Assembly: GCF_000427405.1 (NCBI RefSeq)
Contig: NZ_KE386491.1
Span: 2,277,001-2,341,000 of the forward strand
DNA length: 64,000 bases
From: Flectobacillus major DSM 103
GTDB lineage: Bacteria > Bacteroidota > Bacteroidia > Cytophagales > Spirosomataceae
Direction: 5' to 3'
A model generated the notes under the pieces. It was not told where the DNA came from. It worked only from the letters and a program-made list of their open reading frames with translations, and made no database searches. The position numbers were made by a program, and so were the translations under genes. Shown here in pieces: positions 18,001 to 26,709 of this stretch (the stretch's first letter is position 1; every line of letters begins with the position of its first letter).

Positions 18001-19665
18001 GGCGGTCAGGTAGCCGATATGATAAAATACCAAGCTCATAAAAAAGACCTAGAAATGCTTTTGAATATTTCGCCAAAAGTCAACCGATTTATTTTGGCAG
18101 ATCCTATTCGTTTGCGTCAAATTTTGGTCAACTTACTAGGCAATGCCGTAAAATTTACCCAAGAAGGCGAAATAGAACTAAAGGTAGAAGTACTCGAAAA
18201 CCAACCCAATCAGCTTACCTTGTTTAGGTTCTCGGTGCGTGATACGGGCGTGGGTATCGAACCCAAAAGTCAGCAAAAAATATTTGAAGCGTTTTCTCAA
18301 GAAGATGCCTCTACCACTCGTCGATTTGGTGGCACTGGCTTGGGGCTTACCATTGCCAATAAGCTTTTGGCTTTGATGAATAGCAAACTCCAATTGATTA
18401 GTTCGCCTGGCCAAGGAAGTACTTTTTATTTTGATGTAGCGTTCCATTCAGAACAGGGCGATCCTATTAGTATTGATAACACCATTTCTATAAAAAATGC
18501 CCTAATTGTCGACGATAACGACAATAACCGCCTTATTTTACAAGAAATGTTGGCCTTGAAAGATATTGAAACGGTTTCGGCAAAAAACGGGATTGATGCT
18601 CTCGAAAAACTCAAAGCTGGGCATCATTTCGATGTTATTCTGATGGATTATCACATGCCCTATTTAGATGGCATCGAAACTATCAGAAATATCAGACACA
18701 AACTAAACATTTCTCCTGAAAATCAACCGATTATATTACTCTACAGTTCGTCCGACGATGAATACGTCAACACAGCCTGTATAGAGTTACAAGTACAACA
18801 ACGCTTAGTAAAACCTATTAAAATCCAACAGATATACGAGTCTTTGGCCAAAATAGGTCAAAATTCAACGCCCCCATTAGCCATAAATTCTATTGAGGAA
18901 ATACCTATGGATACTACCAATAATTTGGACAAATCTATCAAAATACTCTTGGCCGAAGACAACCCTGTCAATATGTTATTGGCATCAACGATTTTTGGAA
19001 AAGTGGTGCCTAATGCAACGCTTTTGAAAGCTGGCAATGGTGCTGAAGCTTTAGCACTATTTAAGCAGCATCAGCCAGATATTATTTATATGGATATTCA
19101 GATGCCTGTAATGAATGGCTACGAGGCGGCAACAGCCATCAGGGCTATCGAGCAAGGTGTACGTGTACCTATTATTGCTCTTACTGCGGGTACTGTAATG
19201 GGCGAAAAAGAACGTTGTCTTGAGGCAGGAATGGACGATTATATTACCAAACCCGTATTGAAAGAAACACTCGAAAAATCGCTGGATAAATGGGTATTTC
19301 AGACCCAACAAACCATTGTACCGTTATTGCCAGAGTACAAAACCAATGAACATTTCGATTACGAGGCATTGCTCGAACGCCTCGGTAATGATGAACAACT
19401 CGTGAAGGATTTAGTTCCTTTGGCTATCAGCCAGTTTCAGCCTATGCTCAAAGACCTGAATACGCTTATTCATAACAAAGATTTTCATGCTATTAAATCT
19501 TTGGCTCATAAATTAAAAGGAACAGCCCTAACGGTAAGTTTCAATGAATTGGTAAGGTTAACCAAAAAACTTGAGGATATTGCTTTTTTTGACGAAGCCT
19601 ATATCAAAGACATTCAGCAAGCGGTTGTTGATGAATGTGAGTATTTGAGCAATACCATTAAATAA
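15088..19665 (+). CDS. hybrid sensor histidine kinase (PAS x7, HisKA, HATPase, REC, REC, Hpt)
   Basis: A 1525-residue phosphorelay in one chain, with no membrane segment. About seven PAS units fill residues 10-870 (last ones about 490-612, 620-742, 750-872). HisKA follows with FLANMSHEIRTPLNG (H902), then HATPase with N-box LLGNAVKF, D-box RDTGVGI and G-box GGTGLGLTIA. Receiver 1 (about 1136-1250) has acceptor D1187 in LMDYHMP; receiver 2 (about 1284-1400) has D1336 in YMDIQMP and the KP lysine in DYITKPV. A C-terminal Hpt domain has H1474 in LAHKLKG. The arrangement allows His-Asp-His-Asp transfer to a separate output regulator, none of which lies adjacent. Stimulus unknown. Confidence 0.93.
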   Translation: MSYLKKEFNELIKRDNRFIDLLTENTYHGLWYCNLEQPNEVWVNQAFINLLGYANDDTTELQAVWGQILQSTINSTSPNPVQSITFTQKNGITLTFVYQYFTIPEHQSTPSRALVTFHQSPNNQAISTQKAQILNSIIKDRSVYVVTTDLEGNYSFVNKYFCDIFSFKEEDILGKNALMNIIPEDHQKCIDTVALCFAQPNVSHKVILRKPNKTDDIITNYWEFSGQTDAQGNVYEILCTGFDITEKMRVQNDLSVLISNMSDILLCITPKGKISYLSDSWQRTYGYSTESTIGQSFQTFIHPNDQESFWQAVLQAVETGKPAQSIEHRICHQNGTWLWCRTALNLDPISGNIILTNHNITERKATEEKLKELALVASKTTDSIIIANAQGEITWVNSAYERMTGYTLAEAYGKKPSQLLHGPETDPKTIQRIREHIQRKESVNEIILNYTKQGVKYWLDITINPVFDLNGICTNFIAVERDITERKRDEDELRFTKEMLQQTNEVALVGGWEMNPTDKTLYWSKVTREIFEVAPDFVPHFNKSIYYYKGVSREHVINAIETGLSEGTSFDIELEIITEKGNSKWIRAIGKAELHENKCKRLYGVVQDITILKQAQEQSLQSANLLNKLSRQVPGALYLLQVNNNKEVSIPFVSEGINNIYDVSSEILKEHPEKFFERIHPDDYPIVVQSMREALIEFRKWEHEFRVILPQKGICWMRAESSPERLTDSVLWHGYLQDITKRKQNEESIIRSESKFRSLFDFTTDAAILYDVRGLIDCNPAALKLFGVANKDAVLGVKPTYFSPEYQPDGQTSEALINKTTQQVLSDGSCIFEFTHKRIDNNAEFPCEVLLNTISINGSTVVQAVIRDITLRKEVEQELLRAREQAEAASKSKSEFLANMSHEIRTPLNGVIGFTDLLMKTKLDDTQKQYMSTVFQSANSLLDIINDILDFSKIEAGKLELSPEKTDLLELGGQVADMIKYQAHKKDLEMLLNISPKVNRFILADPIRLRQILVNLLGNAVKFTQEGEIELKVEVLENQPNQLTLFRFSVRDTGVGIEPKSQQKIFEAFSQEDASTTRRFGGTGLGLTIANKLLALMNSKLQLISSPGQGSTFYFDVAFHSEQGDPISIDNTISIKNALIVDDNDNNRLILQEMLALKDIETVSAKNGIDALEKLKAGHHFDVILMDYHMPYLDGIETIRNIRHKLNISPENQPIILLYSSSDDEYVNTACIELQVQQRLVKPIKIQQIYESLAKIGQNSTPPLAINSIEEIPMDTTNNLDKSIKILLAEDNPVNMLLASTIFGKVVPNATLLKAGNGAEALALFKQHQPDIIYMDIQMPVMNGYEAATAIRAIEQGVRVPIIALTAGTVMGEKERCLEAGMDDYITKPVLKETLEKSLDKWVFQTQQTIVPLLPEYKTNEHFDYEALLERLGNDEQLVKDLVPLAISQFQPMLKDLNTLIHNKDFHAIKSLAHKLKGTALTVSFNELVRLTKKLEDIAFFDEAYIKDIQQAVVDECEYLSNTIK

Positions 19666-19678
19666 TTAGAATTGGCAA

Positions 19679-19724
19679 GAGTCGAGATTTTCAGGATTTA
19701 TTCTTATCCCAAAAATCTCGACTC
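19679..19724. terminator. bidirectional hairpin between convergent genes
   Basis: Perfect 13-bp arms GAGTCGAGATTTT (19679-19691) and AAAATCTCGACTC (19712-19724) with a 20-base loop that can pair further (GGAT/ATCC). It lies between the convergent hybrid kinase and acetoacetate-CoA ligase stops, 14 and 11 bases away. There is no clear U-tract, so efficiency is uncertain. Confidence 0.55.
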
Positions 19725-19735
19725 CTACCTGTGCG

Positions 19736-21667
19736 TCAACTAACTCTTTTCTGCATAAAAAAGCGTAAGCTTTCAGGGTTTCTTACTGCACCAATATTTA
19801 CAGATTTTTCAAAAGGTTTGCCTTGTAATAACTTTTTGACAGGTAATTCCAGTTTTTTGCCCGAAATCGTATAGGGGATTTCAGCTACTTGAATCACTTC
19901 GTCGGGTACGTGTCTTGGCGAATAAGCTTCTTTTAGGGTTTGTTTAATCTTAGCAATCGTATCGTTAGAAAGCTCAAAACCCTCCTGCAAAACTACATAC
20001 AAGGGCATATAGTCTTGGGCTTCTAAATGAATAATCAAGGAATCTTTTACAAAGTGTAATGCTTCTACGGCACGGTATATCTCGGCAGTTCCTATTCTAA
20101 TACCTCCTCGATTAAGGGTAGCATCTGAACGCCCAGAAATAATAAGGGTATTGTGTTCTGTAATTTTTACCCAGTCGCCATGTCGCCACACACCTTGATA
20201 TTCTTCAAAATAACTAGCGTTATAACGCTCAAAATTAGGGTCGTTCCAAAAGAAAATAGGCATTGAAGGTGTGGGTTTTGTAATTACCATTTCCCCTATT
20301 TGGTTATGCAAAGGCCGACCGTTTTCATCCCAAGCTTGTAAATCAACCCCCAAAGCAATACACTGGATTTCGCCTTCATAAACAGGCAACATAGGATTAC
20401 CCCCAACAAATGCCGTACAAACATCTGTTCCTCCCGAAATAGAAGCCAACCACACATCCGATTTTACATGTTGATATATCCAGTCAAAACCTTCGGGCGA
20501 CAGCGGTGAGCCAGTAGAACCAATAGAGCGTAATGCAGAAAAATCTAATATTTGATTGGGAAATATATCGGCTTTCATACAAGCATGTATAAAGGCGGCA
20601 CTTGTCCCAAAATGATGTATTGGCAAATTGGCTACCAATTCCCACAGAGTATTCATACTTGGATACCCCGGGCTACCGTCATATAATACCAAGGTTGCAC
20701 CTGTAAAAAGTACAGATACCGAAAAATTCCACATCATCCAGCCAGTTGTCGAAAACCAGAAATAGTTTTCTTTTTCTTTGACATCGTTATGAAAAAGCAA
20801 ATACTTTTTGTGTTCAAGAAGAATCCCCCCATGTCCATGTACTATAGGCTTGGGAATACCTGTTGTTCCAGATGAATACAAAATATACAAGGGATGATTA
20901 AAAACAAGAGGCTCAAACACCAAAGGTTCTGCTAAAAAACGCATGGTATCCTCCCACAAAACGGTATTTTCAACACCCTGAATATCATTGATATATGGAA
21001 TAACAATAGTAGCCTGAAGGGTTGGTAACTTCTGTATTAATTCCTCAATCACAGGTACTTTGTCAAATACCTTTCCTCCATACGAGTAGGCATTTACTGC
21101 AATCAAAACTTTAGGTTCAATTTGAGCAAAACGCTCAACAACGCTATTTGCCCCAAAGTCTGGCGAGGCACTTGACCAAATTGCCCCTATCGACGCACAA
21201 GCCAAAAAGGCCACAATAGCTTGCGGAATATTGGGAATATAAGCACAAACAGTATCGCCTTTCTGAACACCAATACTTTTTAAATAATAGGCAAAAGAAG
21301 CGGTTTGAGTAGCCAGTGTATTCCAAGAAATAGCCTGTAACGTTTCTCTTTCTGACTGAAACAGTAAAGCGGGTTGTGTGGTGGTTTGATAAGCAAAAAT
21401 ATGCTCGGCATAATTAAGTGTAATACCTTCAAACCATACCGTATGTGGCATTTTTCCCTGAATCACATGGTCAAAAACACCCTGATAATGAATTTGGCTA
21501 TAGGCCAAGAATATTTGCCAAAAAGCCTCTGGATTGTCGATAGACCATTGCCAAAGGGCTTGATAATCATCAAACATCAGTTGCTTTTCAGACGCTAAAT
21601 AATTCATAAATAGCCTTAAATTACTGTTTTCGATACATTCAAGGCTTGGATTCCATAATAATTTCAT
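19736..21667 (-). CDS. acetoacetate-CoA ligase (acetoacetyl-CoA synthetase)
   Basis: A 643-residue ANL-superfamily enzyme of the usual AacS length. The AMP-binding loop YSSGTTGIPKPIVHGHGG is at about 270-287, the adenylation motif GWMMWNF follows, GRSDATLNRGGIRIG is the hinge region, and the C-terminal lysine lies in ISGKKLELP. The N-terminal LWNPS and SPDFGANSVVERFAQIEPKVL stretches are typical of acetoacetate rather than acetate ligases. It activates acetoacetate to acetoacetyl-CoA at the expense of ATP, feeding ketone-body, leucine-breakdown or polyhydroxyalkanoate carbon into central metabolism. The amino-acid dehydrogenase gene next door suggests amino-acid catabolism. A promoter candidate lies at 21709-21742. 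Confidence 0.88.
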   Translation of the reverse strand: MKLLWNPSLECIENSNLRLFMNYLASEKQLMFDDYQALWQWSIDNPEAFWQIFLAYSQIHYQGVFDHVIQGKMPHTVWFEGITLNYAEHIFAYQTTTQPALLFQSERETLQAISWNTLATQTASFAYYLKSIGVQKGDTVCAYIPNIPQAIVAFLACASIGAIWSSASPDFGANSVVERFAQIEPKVLIAVNAYSYGGKVFDKVPVIEELIQKLPTLQATIVIPYINDIQGVENTVLWEDTMRFLAEPLVFEPLVFNHPLYILYSSGTTGIPKPIVHGHGGILLEHKKYLLFHNDVKEKENYFWFSTTGWMMWNFSVSVLFTGATLVLYDGSPGYPSMNTLWELVANLPIHHFGTSAAFIHACMKADIFPNQILDFSALRSIGSTGSPLSPEGFDWIYQHVKSDVWLASISGGTDVCTAFVGGNPMLPVYEGEIQCIALGVDLQAWDENGRPLHNQIGEMVITKPTPSMPIFFWNDPNFERYNASYFEEYQGVWRHGDWVKITEHNTLIISGRSDATLNRGGIRIGTAEIYRAVEALHFVKDSLIIHLEAQDYMPLYVVLQEGFELSNDTIAKIKQTLKEAYSPRHVPDEVIQVAEIPYTISGKKLELPVKKLLQGKPFEKSVNIGAVRNPESLRFFMQKRVS

Positions 21668-21708
21668 AGTCGGTTTTGGTATTTATTTAGTGATTATTGA
21701 CGATTGAA

Positions 21709-21742
21709 CAAAAATATCATTTTAGGAGCTTGTGTCCTCCAA
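21709..21742 (-). promoter_or_regulatory. candidate promoter for acetoacetate-CoA ligase
   Basis: On the minus strand TTG (21742-21740), 23 bases, then TATTTTTG (21716-21709). The spacer is at the upper end of the accepted 17-23 range. Start near 21702 would leave about 35 bases of leader. Confidence 0.35.
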
Positions 21743-21767
21743 GCTATTTAAAATTCGCAACTTACAT

Positions 21768-21791
21768 AATCACTAATTCACAACTCACTAA
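21768..21791. repeat. dispersed copy of the octamer repeat at a stop codon
   Basis: AATCACTAATTCACAACTCA and the next bases CTAA match the unit of the large array at 8734-9287 almost word for word. The stop codon of the amino-acid dehydrogenase gene (minus strand, 21788-21790) lies inside this copy. The same overlap with a gene end is seen at 9335 and 43905. Confidence 0.75.
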
Positions 21792-23023
21792 ACTAACTTT
21801 TCTAAGGCAATTTTATATAGTTCTTGAGCTAAATATTTTTTATCGGTATGACACAAATGTAGGTCGTTCAGAGCCTTATAGATAGTGGCAGATACATCTT
21901 CAAAAATACCCTTGTCTGTAACTTGTGCCGTGTCGGACATCAGATAAGCAAAAACCCGAGCCATTCCACAATTGGCTACAAAATCGGGTATCAGTGCAAC
22001 ATGGGCATCGGTATATTCCATAGTAGCCCCATAAAAAATCTCAGGGTCATTAAATGGTACATTAGCTCCACACGAAACCACTTCAAGCCCCGCAGCAATC
22101 ATCTGTTCTACTTGCGGCTGTGTCACAATTCTGGAAGCCGCCGCTGGAATAAATATTTCGGCAGGTATCGACCAAATCTTAGCATTGATTTCCTCAAACG
22201 ACAACATATTTTCGGAAACCAGAGCATTGTTTTTTCTGGCAAAAAACAGTTCTTTTACAGCCGCCAAATCGAGTCCTTCTTCACACAAAACCCCTCCATT
22301 TCTATCAATAATCCCCACGATTTTTACGCCCATTCTTGCCAAATTTAGCCCAGCCGCAGCCGCAACATTGCCCCAACCCTGAATAATTGCTCGTTTTTGG
22401 GTAAGTTTGCCTCCCCAAAGCGTATAATAATGCCTAACGGCCTCGGCCACTCCATAGCCAGTAATTAGGTCAGAAACCGTATATTTATGGATATTTTGGG
22501 CAGAAGTGGGTGTATAGTCCCAGTCTTCGATCATCTTAGACACACCCTGACGCAATTGCCCAATCAGTTTGATTTTTTGAGCTTCATTTGCCTTCAAATG
22601 CCCATTGACAATGCCTTCTTGTGGATGCCAAAGGCCATATTCTTCTGTAATAGGTATTACTTCGTGTATTTCATCTACATTGAGGTCGCCACCAGTGCCA
22701 TAATAGTTTTTGAGTAAAGGCGAAACCGCTTTGTACCAACGCTCCAAAACACCATGTTTACGAGGGTCGTTTGGGTCAAAATTGATACCCGATTTTGCTC
22801 CACCAATTTGAGGGCCTGATACCGTAAATTTCACTTCCATTGTTTTTGCCAAAGATTCCACTTCACGCTTATCTAGTCCTTTTCTCATACGTGTACCTCC
22901 ACCTGCGGCTCCGCCTCGTAAAGAATTTATTACTACCCAGCCCTCGGCTTCGGTTTCGGAATCTTTCCATTCAAATACAATTTCAGGACGTTTCTCCTCA
23001 AATTTTCTCAATATTGCTCTCAT
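21788..23023 (-). CDS. Glu/Leu/Phe/Val dehydrogenase family protein
   Basis: A 411-residue NAD(P)-dependent amino-acid dehydrogenase. The dimerisation and substrate domain has GGAAGGGTRMRKGL and the catalytic-lysine motif PQIGGAKSGINFDP (K77); the Rossmann domain begins at about 210 with IQGWGNVAAAAGLNLARMG and keeps CGANVPF near 318. The family deaminates glutamate, leucine, valine or phenylalanine to the 2-oxo acid with ammonia release. Sequence alone does not settle the substrate; a glutamate or branched-chain role fits the neighbouring acetoacetate-CoA ligase. ATG start at 23023. Confidence 0.87.
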   Translation of the reverse strand: MRAILRKFEEKRPEIVFEWKDSETEAEGWVVINSLRGGAAGGGTRMRKGLDKREVESLAKTMEVKFTVSGPQIGGAKSGINFDPNDPRKHGVLERWYKAVSPLLKNYYGTGGDLNVDEIHEVIPITEEYGLWHPQEGIVNGHLKANEAQKIKLIGQLRQGVSKMIEDWDYTPTSAQNIHKYTVSDLITGYGVAEAVRHYYTLWGGKLTQKRAIIQGWGNVAAAAGLNLARMGVKIVGIIDRNGGVLCEEGLDLAAVKELFFARKNNALVSENMLSFEEINAKIWSIPAEIFIPAAASRIVTQPQVEQMIAAGLEVVSCGANVPFNDPEIFYGATMEYTDAHVALIPDFVANCGMARVFAYLMSDTAQVTDKGIFEDVSATIYKALNDLHLCHTDKKYLAQELYKIALEKLV

Positions 23024-23160
23024 GCGTTTGTTAATTATTTTTTTGTCAGCAAATTAGTTGTTTTAACAAATATTAGCAAACAAAATTTATTTAAAAAATC
23101 ACCTAACGTACTGAGAATGTTATGAGATGAATAAAAAATTTTATACCTAGACATTGTTGT

Positions 23161-24504
23161 TTATCGAAAAAAACAATACAAAATATAAACTCCAGCAAAA
23201 GTAATCAAAGACATCCAGCAACTCATAACAGAATACGTCCGCAAAGCCAAAGAAGTTTCTAGTTTTCCAAAACGAGAAACTACCCAAAAATAAGCATCAT
23301 TGGCATGCGAAATCATCATTGAGCCTGCCCCCATTGCCAAAAGAGCGAGCTGTTTGTCCCAGTCACTCGTAAGCCCCAAACTGGGTAATAAAGGTAAACA
23401 AATAGATGTGGCCGAAATAATAGCCACTGTCGACGACCCTTGAGCCGTTTTGAAAATAACCGTTAGCACAAATGGAATAAATAAACCCATACCTAATTCG
23501 GCAACGCCTTGACCAAAAACTTTTCCTAGATCCAACATCTTGATTACTTCGCCAAATGCTCCGCCAATGGCAATAATAGCCAAAATAGGTCCTGCTTTTT
23601 CGATAGATTCCTCTAAAATCTTATTCAAAACAACTTTTTCGATTTTGGGGAATAAACTCATTGAAAACACGATACCAACACATAATGCCACTACTGGTTC
23701 GCCCAAAAAATTAGTCCAGTGGAGTATTTGAGGGGATAACACCACAGGATTCAGCAACAAAAGGGATTTCAAGGCAATAAGTATAATGGGGACAATAATA
23801 GGTAAAAAAGCGTTTAAGGGATGCGGTAAAATAGTTTTGGAAGGCACAAAATTTGTAGAATCAGTCACGATTGGGTCGTTATAACTAAAATGTGTATTGG
23901 CATATTTTGCCCAAAAATATGTACCAACTGTACTTGGAATAGCCAAAAGTGTTCCTAATAACATGGTTGTACCCAAATCTACGCCCATTTGCCCAGCGGC
24001 AGCAGTGATACCTGGGTGTGGTGGCACAAGACAATGTACAGCATACAACGCCCCTGCCAAGCATATTGTGAGTAAAATATGGGATTTTTGAACCTGCTTA
24101 CTGATAGAGAACAACAAACCACTAAGTACAATAAAACCCGAATCACAGAAGATAGGTAATCCAATCACAAAGCCTATGAGGGTCATGGCTAATCCAGCGT
24201 TTTGCTCGCCTGTTTTCTGAAGAATGTAATTGGCCAAACTCAATGTAGCATGAGTTTTGTCTAAAATAATACCTAAAGTAGTACCTAAAATAATCAATAA
24301 ACCGATTTTTTCTAAGGTATGTCCAAAGCCCGCTTTGATATGACCAATAACATCTTCGCCCGAAAATCCAGCAAAAAGGCCAACCAACATGGCTACCATT
24401 AATAATACAAAAAAGGTATTCCATTTATATCGCGAACTCAGCAATACAATAGTACAAATACTGACAAGTAACAAACCTGCAACCAACCAAGGATTTAGTA
24501 TCAT
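23161..24504 (-). CDS. gluconate:H+ symporter (GntP family)
   Basis: A 447-residue integral membrane protein with about 12-14 hydrophobic segments spread evenly, the normal GntP size. Recognisable family stretches are GFGHTLEKIGLLIILGTTLG, FVIGLPIFCDSGFIVL, LVPPHPGITAAAGQMG and the C-terminal MISHANDAYFWVVSRF. It imports gluconate or a related sugar acid across the inner membrane. No gluconate kinase or GntR regulator is adjacent, so its substrate could be another hydroxy acid. It is transcribed alone or with the upstream asparaginase gene. Confidence 0.9.
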   Translation of the reverse strand: MILNPWLVAGLLLVSICTIVLLSSRYKWNTFFVLLMVAMLVGLFAGFSGEDVIGHIKAGFGHTLEKIGLLIILGTTLGIILDKTHATLSLANYILQKTGEQNAGLAMTLIGFVIGLPIFCDSGFIVLSGLLFSISKQVQKSHILLTICLAGALYAVHCLVPPHPGITAAAGQMGVDLGTTMLLGTLLAIPSTVGTYFWAKYANTHFSYNDPIVTDSTNFVPSKTILPHPLNAFLPIIVPIILIALKSLLLLNPVVLSPQILHWTNFLGEPVVALCVGIVFSMSLFPKIEKVVLNKILEESIEKAGPILAIIAIGGAFGEVIKMLDLGKVFGQGVAELGMGLFIPFVLTVIFKTAQGSSTVAIISATSICLPLLPSLGLTSDWDKQLALLAMGAGSMMISHANDAYFWVVSRFGKLETSLALRTYSVMSCWMSLITFAGVYILYCFFR

Positions 24505-24598
24505 GAATAACTATTAATTATTTTCAAGATTTAAACAGTCGTCAAGATACAAGTATTTCTTTAAAAAATGGTATTTTAACAGGACAAGTAGGTGGTTT

Positions 24599-24620
24599 TT
24601 GAAAGAGAAAAAGCTTTCAA
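24599..24620 (-). terminator. possible terminator after asparaginase
   Basis: A 7-bp hairpin TTGAAAG/CTTTCAA with an 8-base loop lies about 90 bases beyond the asparaginase stop on the minus strand. It lacks a U-tract on that strand. The arms resemble those of the hairpin at 14622-14655. Confidence 0.25.
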
Positions 24621-24709
24621 TTGACAACCCCACTAGCCTATTTGAGCCTGAATTCATTCAGACAGAAATAGACTAAAAGGGTTATTGGCTGATATTTTGC
24701 AAGGAAGTC

Positions 24710-25774
24710 TTACGACATTTCTCCAGCAATAGGCTGTTTCAAAATCCTTTTTACTTCTTCCAAGTCATTACTTTGCCCAAAAGCAAACATCATTTTAGTT
24801 ATTGCCGCTTCGGTTGTTAAATCAGCACCGCTTACTACGCCTATTTCTTGCAAATACTGGCTAGTCTGGTAACGGCCTTGGGTTACACGTCCACCGTTAC
24901 ACTGCGAAACATTATAAATCACGATACCGCTATCAAGGCTTTCTTTAATAAGTTTCAAAAACCATTCGTCGGTTGGGGCATTTCCTGCTCCGTAGGTTTC
25001 CAAAACCACCCCTTTTAGTCCTTCGATCTGTAATACTGATTTCACAACTTTTTCTGAAATACCCGGGAATAACTTTAATATTACCACATTTTCATCCAAA
25101 TGTTTATGCACTTTGAGGCTAACATTTTGTTTGTAATGCCTAATAAAAGGATGATTATATTCAATTTTTACACCAGCTTCGGCCAACACTGGATAATTTT
25201 CGGCTTCGAAGGCATTGAATTGTACACTTTCGTGCTTGCGGGCTCTGTTGCCACGCAATAGTACCGAATTAAAATAAATACAAACTTCCGAAACGACAGG
25301 GCGGTTGTTTTGTTTGGCTGCTGCAATCTCTAAAGCAGTAATAAAGTTTTCTTTGGCATCGGTTCGGGCAACACCAATAGGCAACTGAGCTCCCGTAAAA
25401 ATCACAGGTTTATTGAGATTTTCGAGCAAATAACTCAAAGCCGATGCCGAATAAGCCATCGTATCTGTTCCGTGCAAAATCACAAAAGAATCGAACTCAT
25501 CGTATTTTTGTCCAATTATTTCTGCCAATTTAATCCATACAGAAGGTGTAATATTAGAAGAGTCTAATAACTTCTCAAAAGTTAATACCGTTATTTCAAA
25601 GTCTAATCTACCCATTTCAGGCAAATTATCGGGAATTTGAGCAAAATCGAAAGGTACTAATCCATCCGAACGGTGGTCGTACACCATTCCTAATGTACCT
25701 CCTGTGTAAATCACAAGTATTTTGGCATCGTCTTTTCCGTCGGCTTTTGTTTTAATTTTAATAGTCTTATACAT
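24710..25774 (-). CDS. type I L-asparaginase
   Basis: About 354 residues from the chosen ATG at 25774 (start MYKTIKIKTKADG); an in-frame extension to 25855 exists, but its Cys-rich sequence is unlike the family. The first catalytic threonine motif YTGGTLGMVYD and the second motif HGTDTMAYSASAL are intact, as is GAQLPIG. There is no signal peptide, which points to the cytoplasmic type I enzyme that hydrolyses asparagine to aspartate and ammonia. It lies directly downstream of a TatD-family gene, an association I recall from other Bacteroidota genomes, and is probably cotranscribed with it. Confidence 0.9.
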   Translation of the reverse strand: MYKTIKIKTKADGKDDAKILVIYTGGTLGMVYDHRSDGLVPFDFAQIPDNLPEMGRLDFEITVLTFEKLLDSSNITPSVWIKLAEIIGQKYDEFDSFVILHGTDTMAYSASALSYLLENLNKPVIFTGAQLPIGVARTDAKENFITALEIAAAKQNNRPVVSEVCIYFNSVLLRGNRARKHESVQFNAFEAENYPVLAEAGVKIEYNHPFIRHYKQNVSLKVHKHLDENVVILKLFPGISEKVVKSVLQIEGLKGVVLETYGAGNAPTDEWFLKLIKESLDSGIVIYNVSQCNGGRVTQGRYQTSQYLQEIGVVSGADLTTEAAITKMMFAFGQSNDLEEVKRILKQPIAGEMS

Positions 25775-25893
25775 AAGGTATTTTGTTGTTGTTGATGATA
25801 GTATTCTAGTTTGACATAATTTACATACACTTGATAAACAACACGTTACTTTCACTCCACAGACCCTTACGTACCATGTGGCCCTTAACTATG

Positions 25894-26673
25894 CTATTGC
25901 TTACTATTAAGTTTTAGGGCATTTTGGGTTGTTTGAGCTACAACCTGAGCAACATCGCAAGCCATAATATCGGCTACCTTTTGGGCAATTAACGGCAAAT
26001 AGGCAGGTTCATTGCGTTTGCCACGATACGGTACTGGTGCCAAATAAGGAGCATCCGTTTCGAGTACAATATGTTCTAAAGAAATATGAGGCAAAAGTTT
26101 TTCATAGCCCCCATTTTTGAAGGTTGCTACACCACCAATTCCTAATAAGAACCCTAATTCTATGGCTTTTTGAGCATCTTCAACCGTACCCGAAAAGCAA
26201 TGAAATATACCTTTTAAATAAGGGTCGGCATTTTTTTCTATTAAAGCAACCGTTTCATGAAAAGCATTTCTTGAGTGAATATCTATCCACAGTTGGTATT
26301 TTTTTGCCCACTGACATTGAATCAAAAAGGCTTCTTCTTGTTGAGCCACAAAGGTTTTGTCCCAATACAAATCCATACCTATTTCGCCAATTGCAATAAA
26401 TTTTTCCTTAGCCAAATAGCTTTCTATGGCTGCTAATTCCTTTTCAAAATCTTCTTTGACATAACATGGGTGCAACCCAACCATTGGCAAGCATTGCGTA
26501 GGGTATTGCTCGGCAATAGCCAGCATACCACCGATCGACTCTAGGTTACAATTGGGCATCCATATTTCTTGAATACCAGCATTGAACGCATTTTGCAACA
26601 TACTATCCCTATCTTCAGCAAAAGCCTCGTCATAAATATGTGCATGGGTTTCTATAATATTAAACTGATTCAT
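25894..26673 (-). CDS. TatD family metal-dependent hydrolase
   Basis: A 259-residue TIM-barrel hydrolase with the full metal-binding set: ETHAHIYDE (HxH near the N-terminus), IGEIGMDLYWDK, DIHSRNAFHE, FHCFSG and LETDAPYL. Family members are 3'-5' DNA/RNA exonucleases used in DNA repair and RNA quality control; despite the name they are not needed for Tat export. Upstream is the glycosyltransferase operon (36 bases away), downstream asparaginase. Confidence 0.9.
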   Translation of the reverse strand: MNQFNIIETHAHIYDEAFAEDRDSMLQNAFNAGIQEIWMPNCNLESIGGMLAIAEQYPTQCLPMVGLHPCYVKEDFEKELAAIESYLAKEKFIAIGEIGMDLYWDKTFVAQQEEAFLIQCQWAKKYQLWIDIHSRNAFHETVALIEKNADPYLKGIFHCFSGTVEDAQKAIELGFLLGIGGVATFKNGGYEKLLPHISLEHIVLETDAPYLAPVPYRGKRNEPAYLPLIAQKVADIMACDVAQVVAQTTQNALKLNSKQ

Positions 26674-26709
26674 TATATTAGTTGGTTTCTGAACAACAGG
26701 CTAGCTGTT

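Noticed and set aside
25775-25855. N-terminal extension of asparaginase
   Set aside because: The added Cys/Ser-rich residues do not look like a signal peptide, and the family begins near MYKTIKIK.
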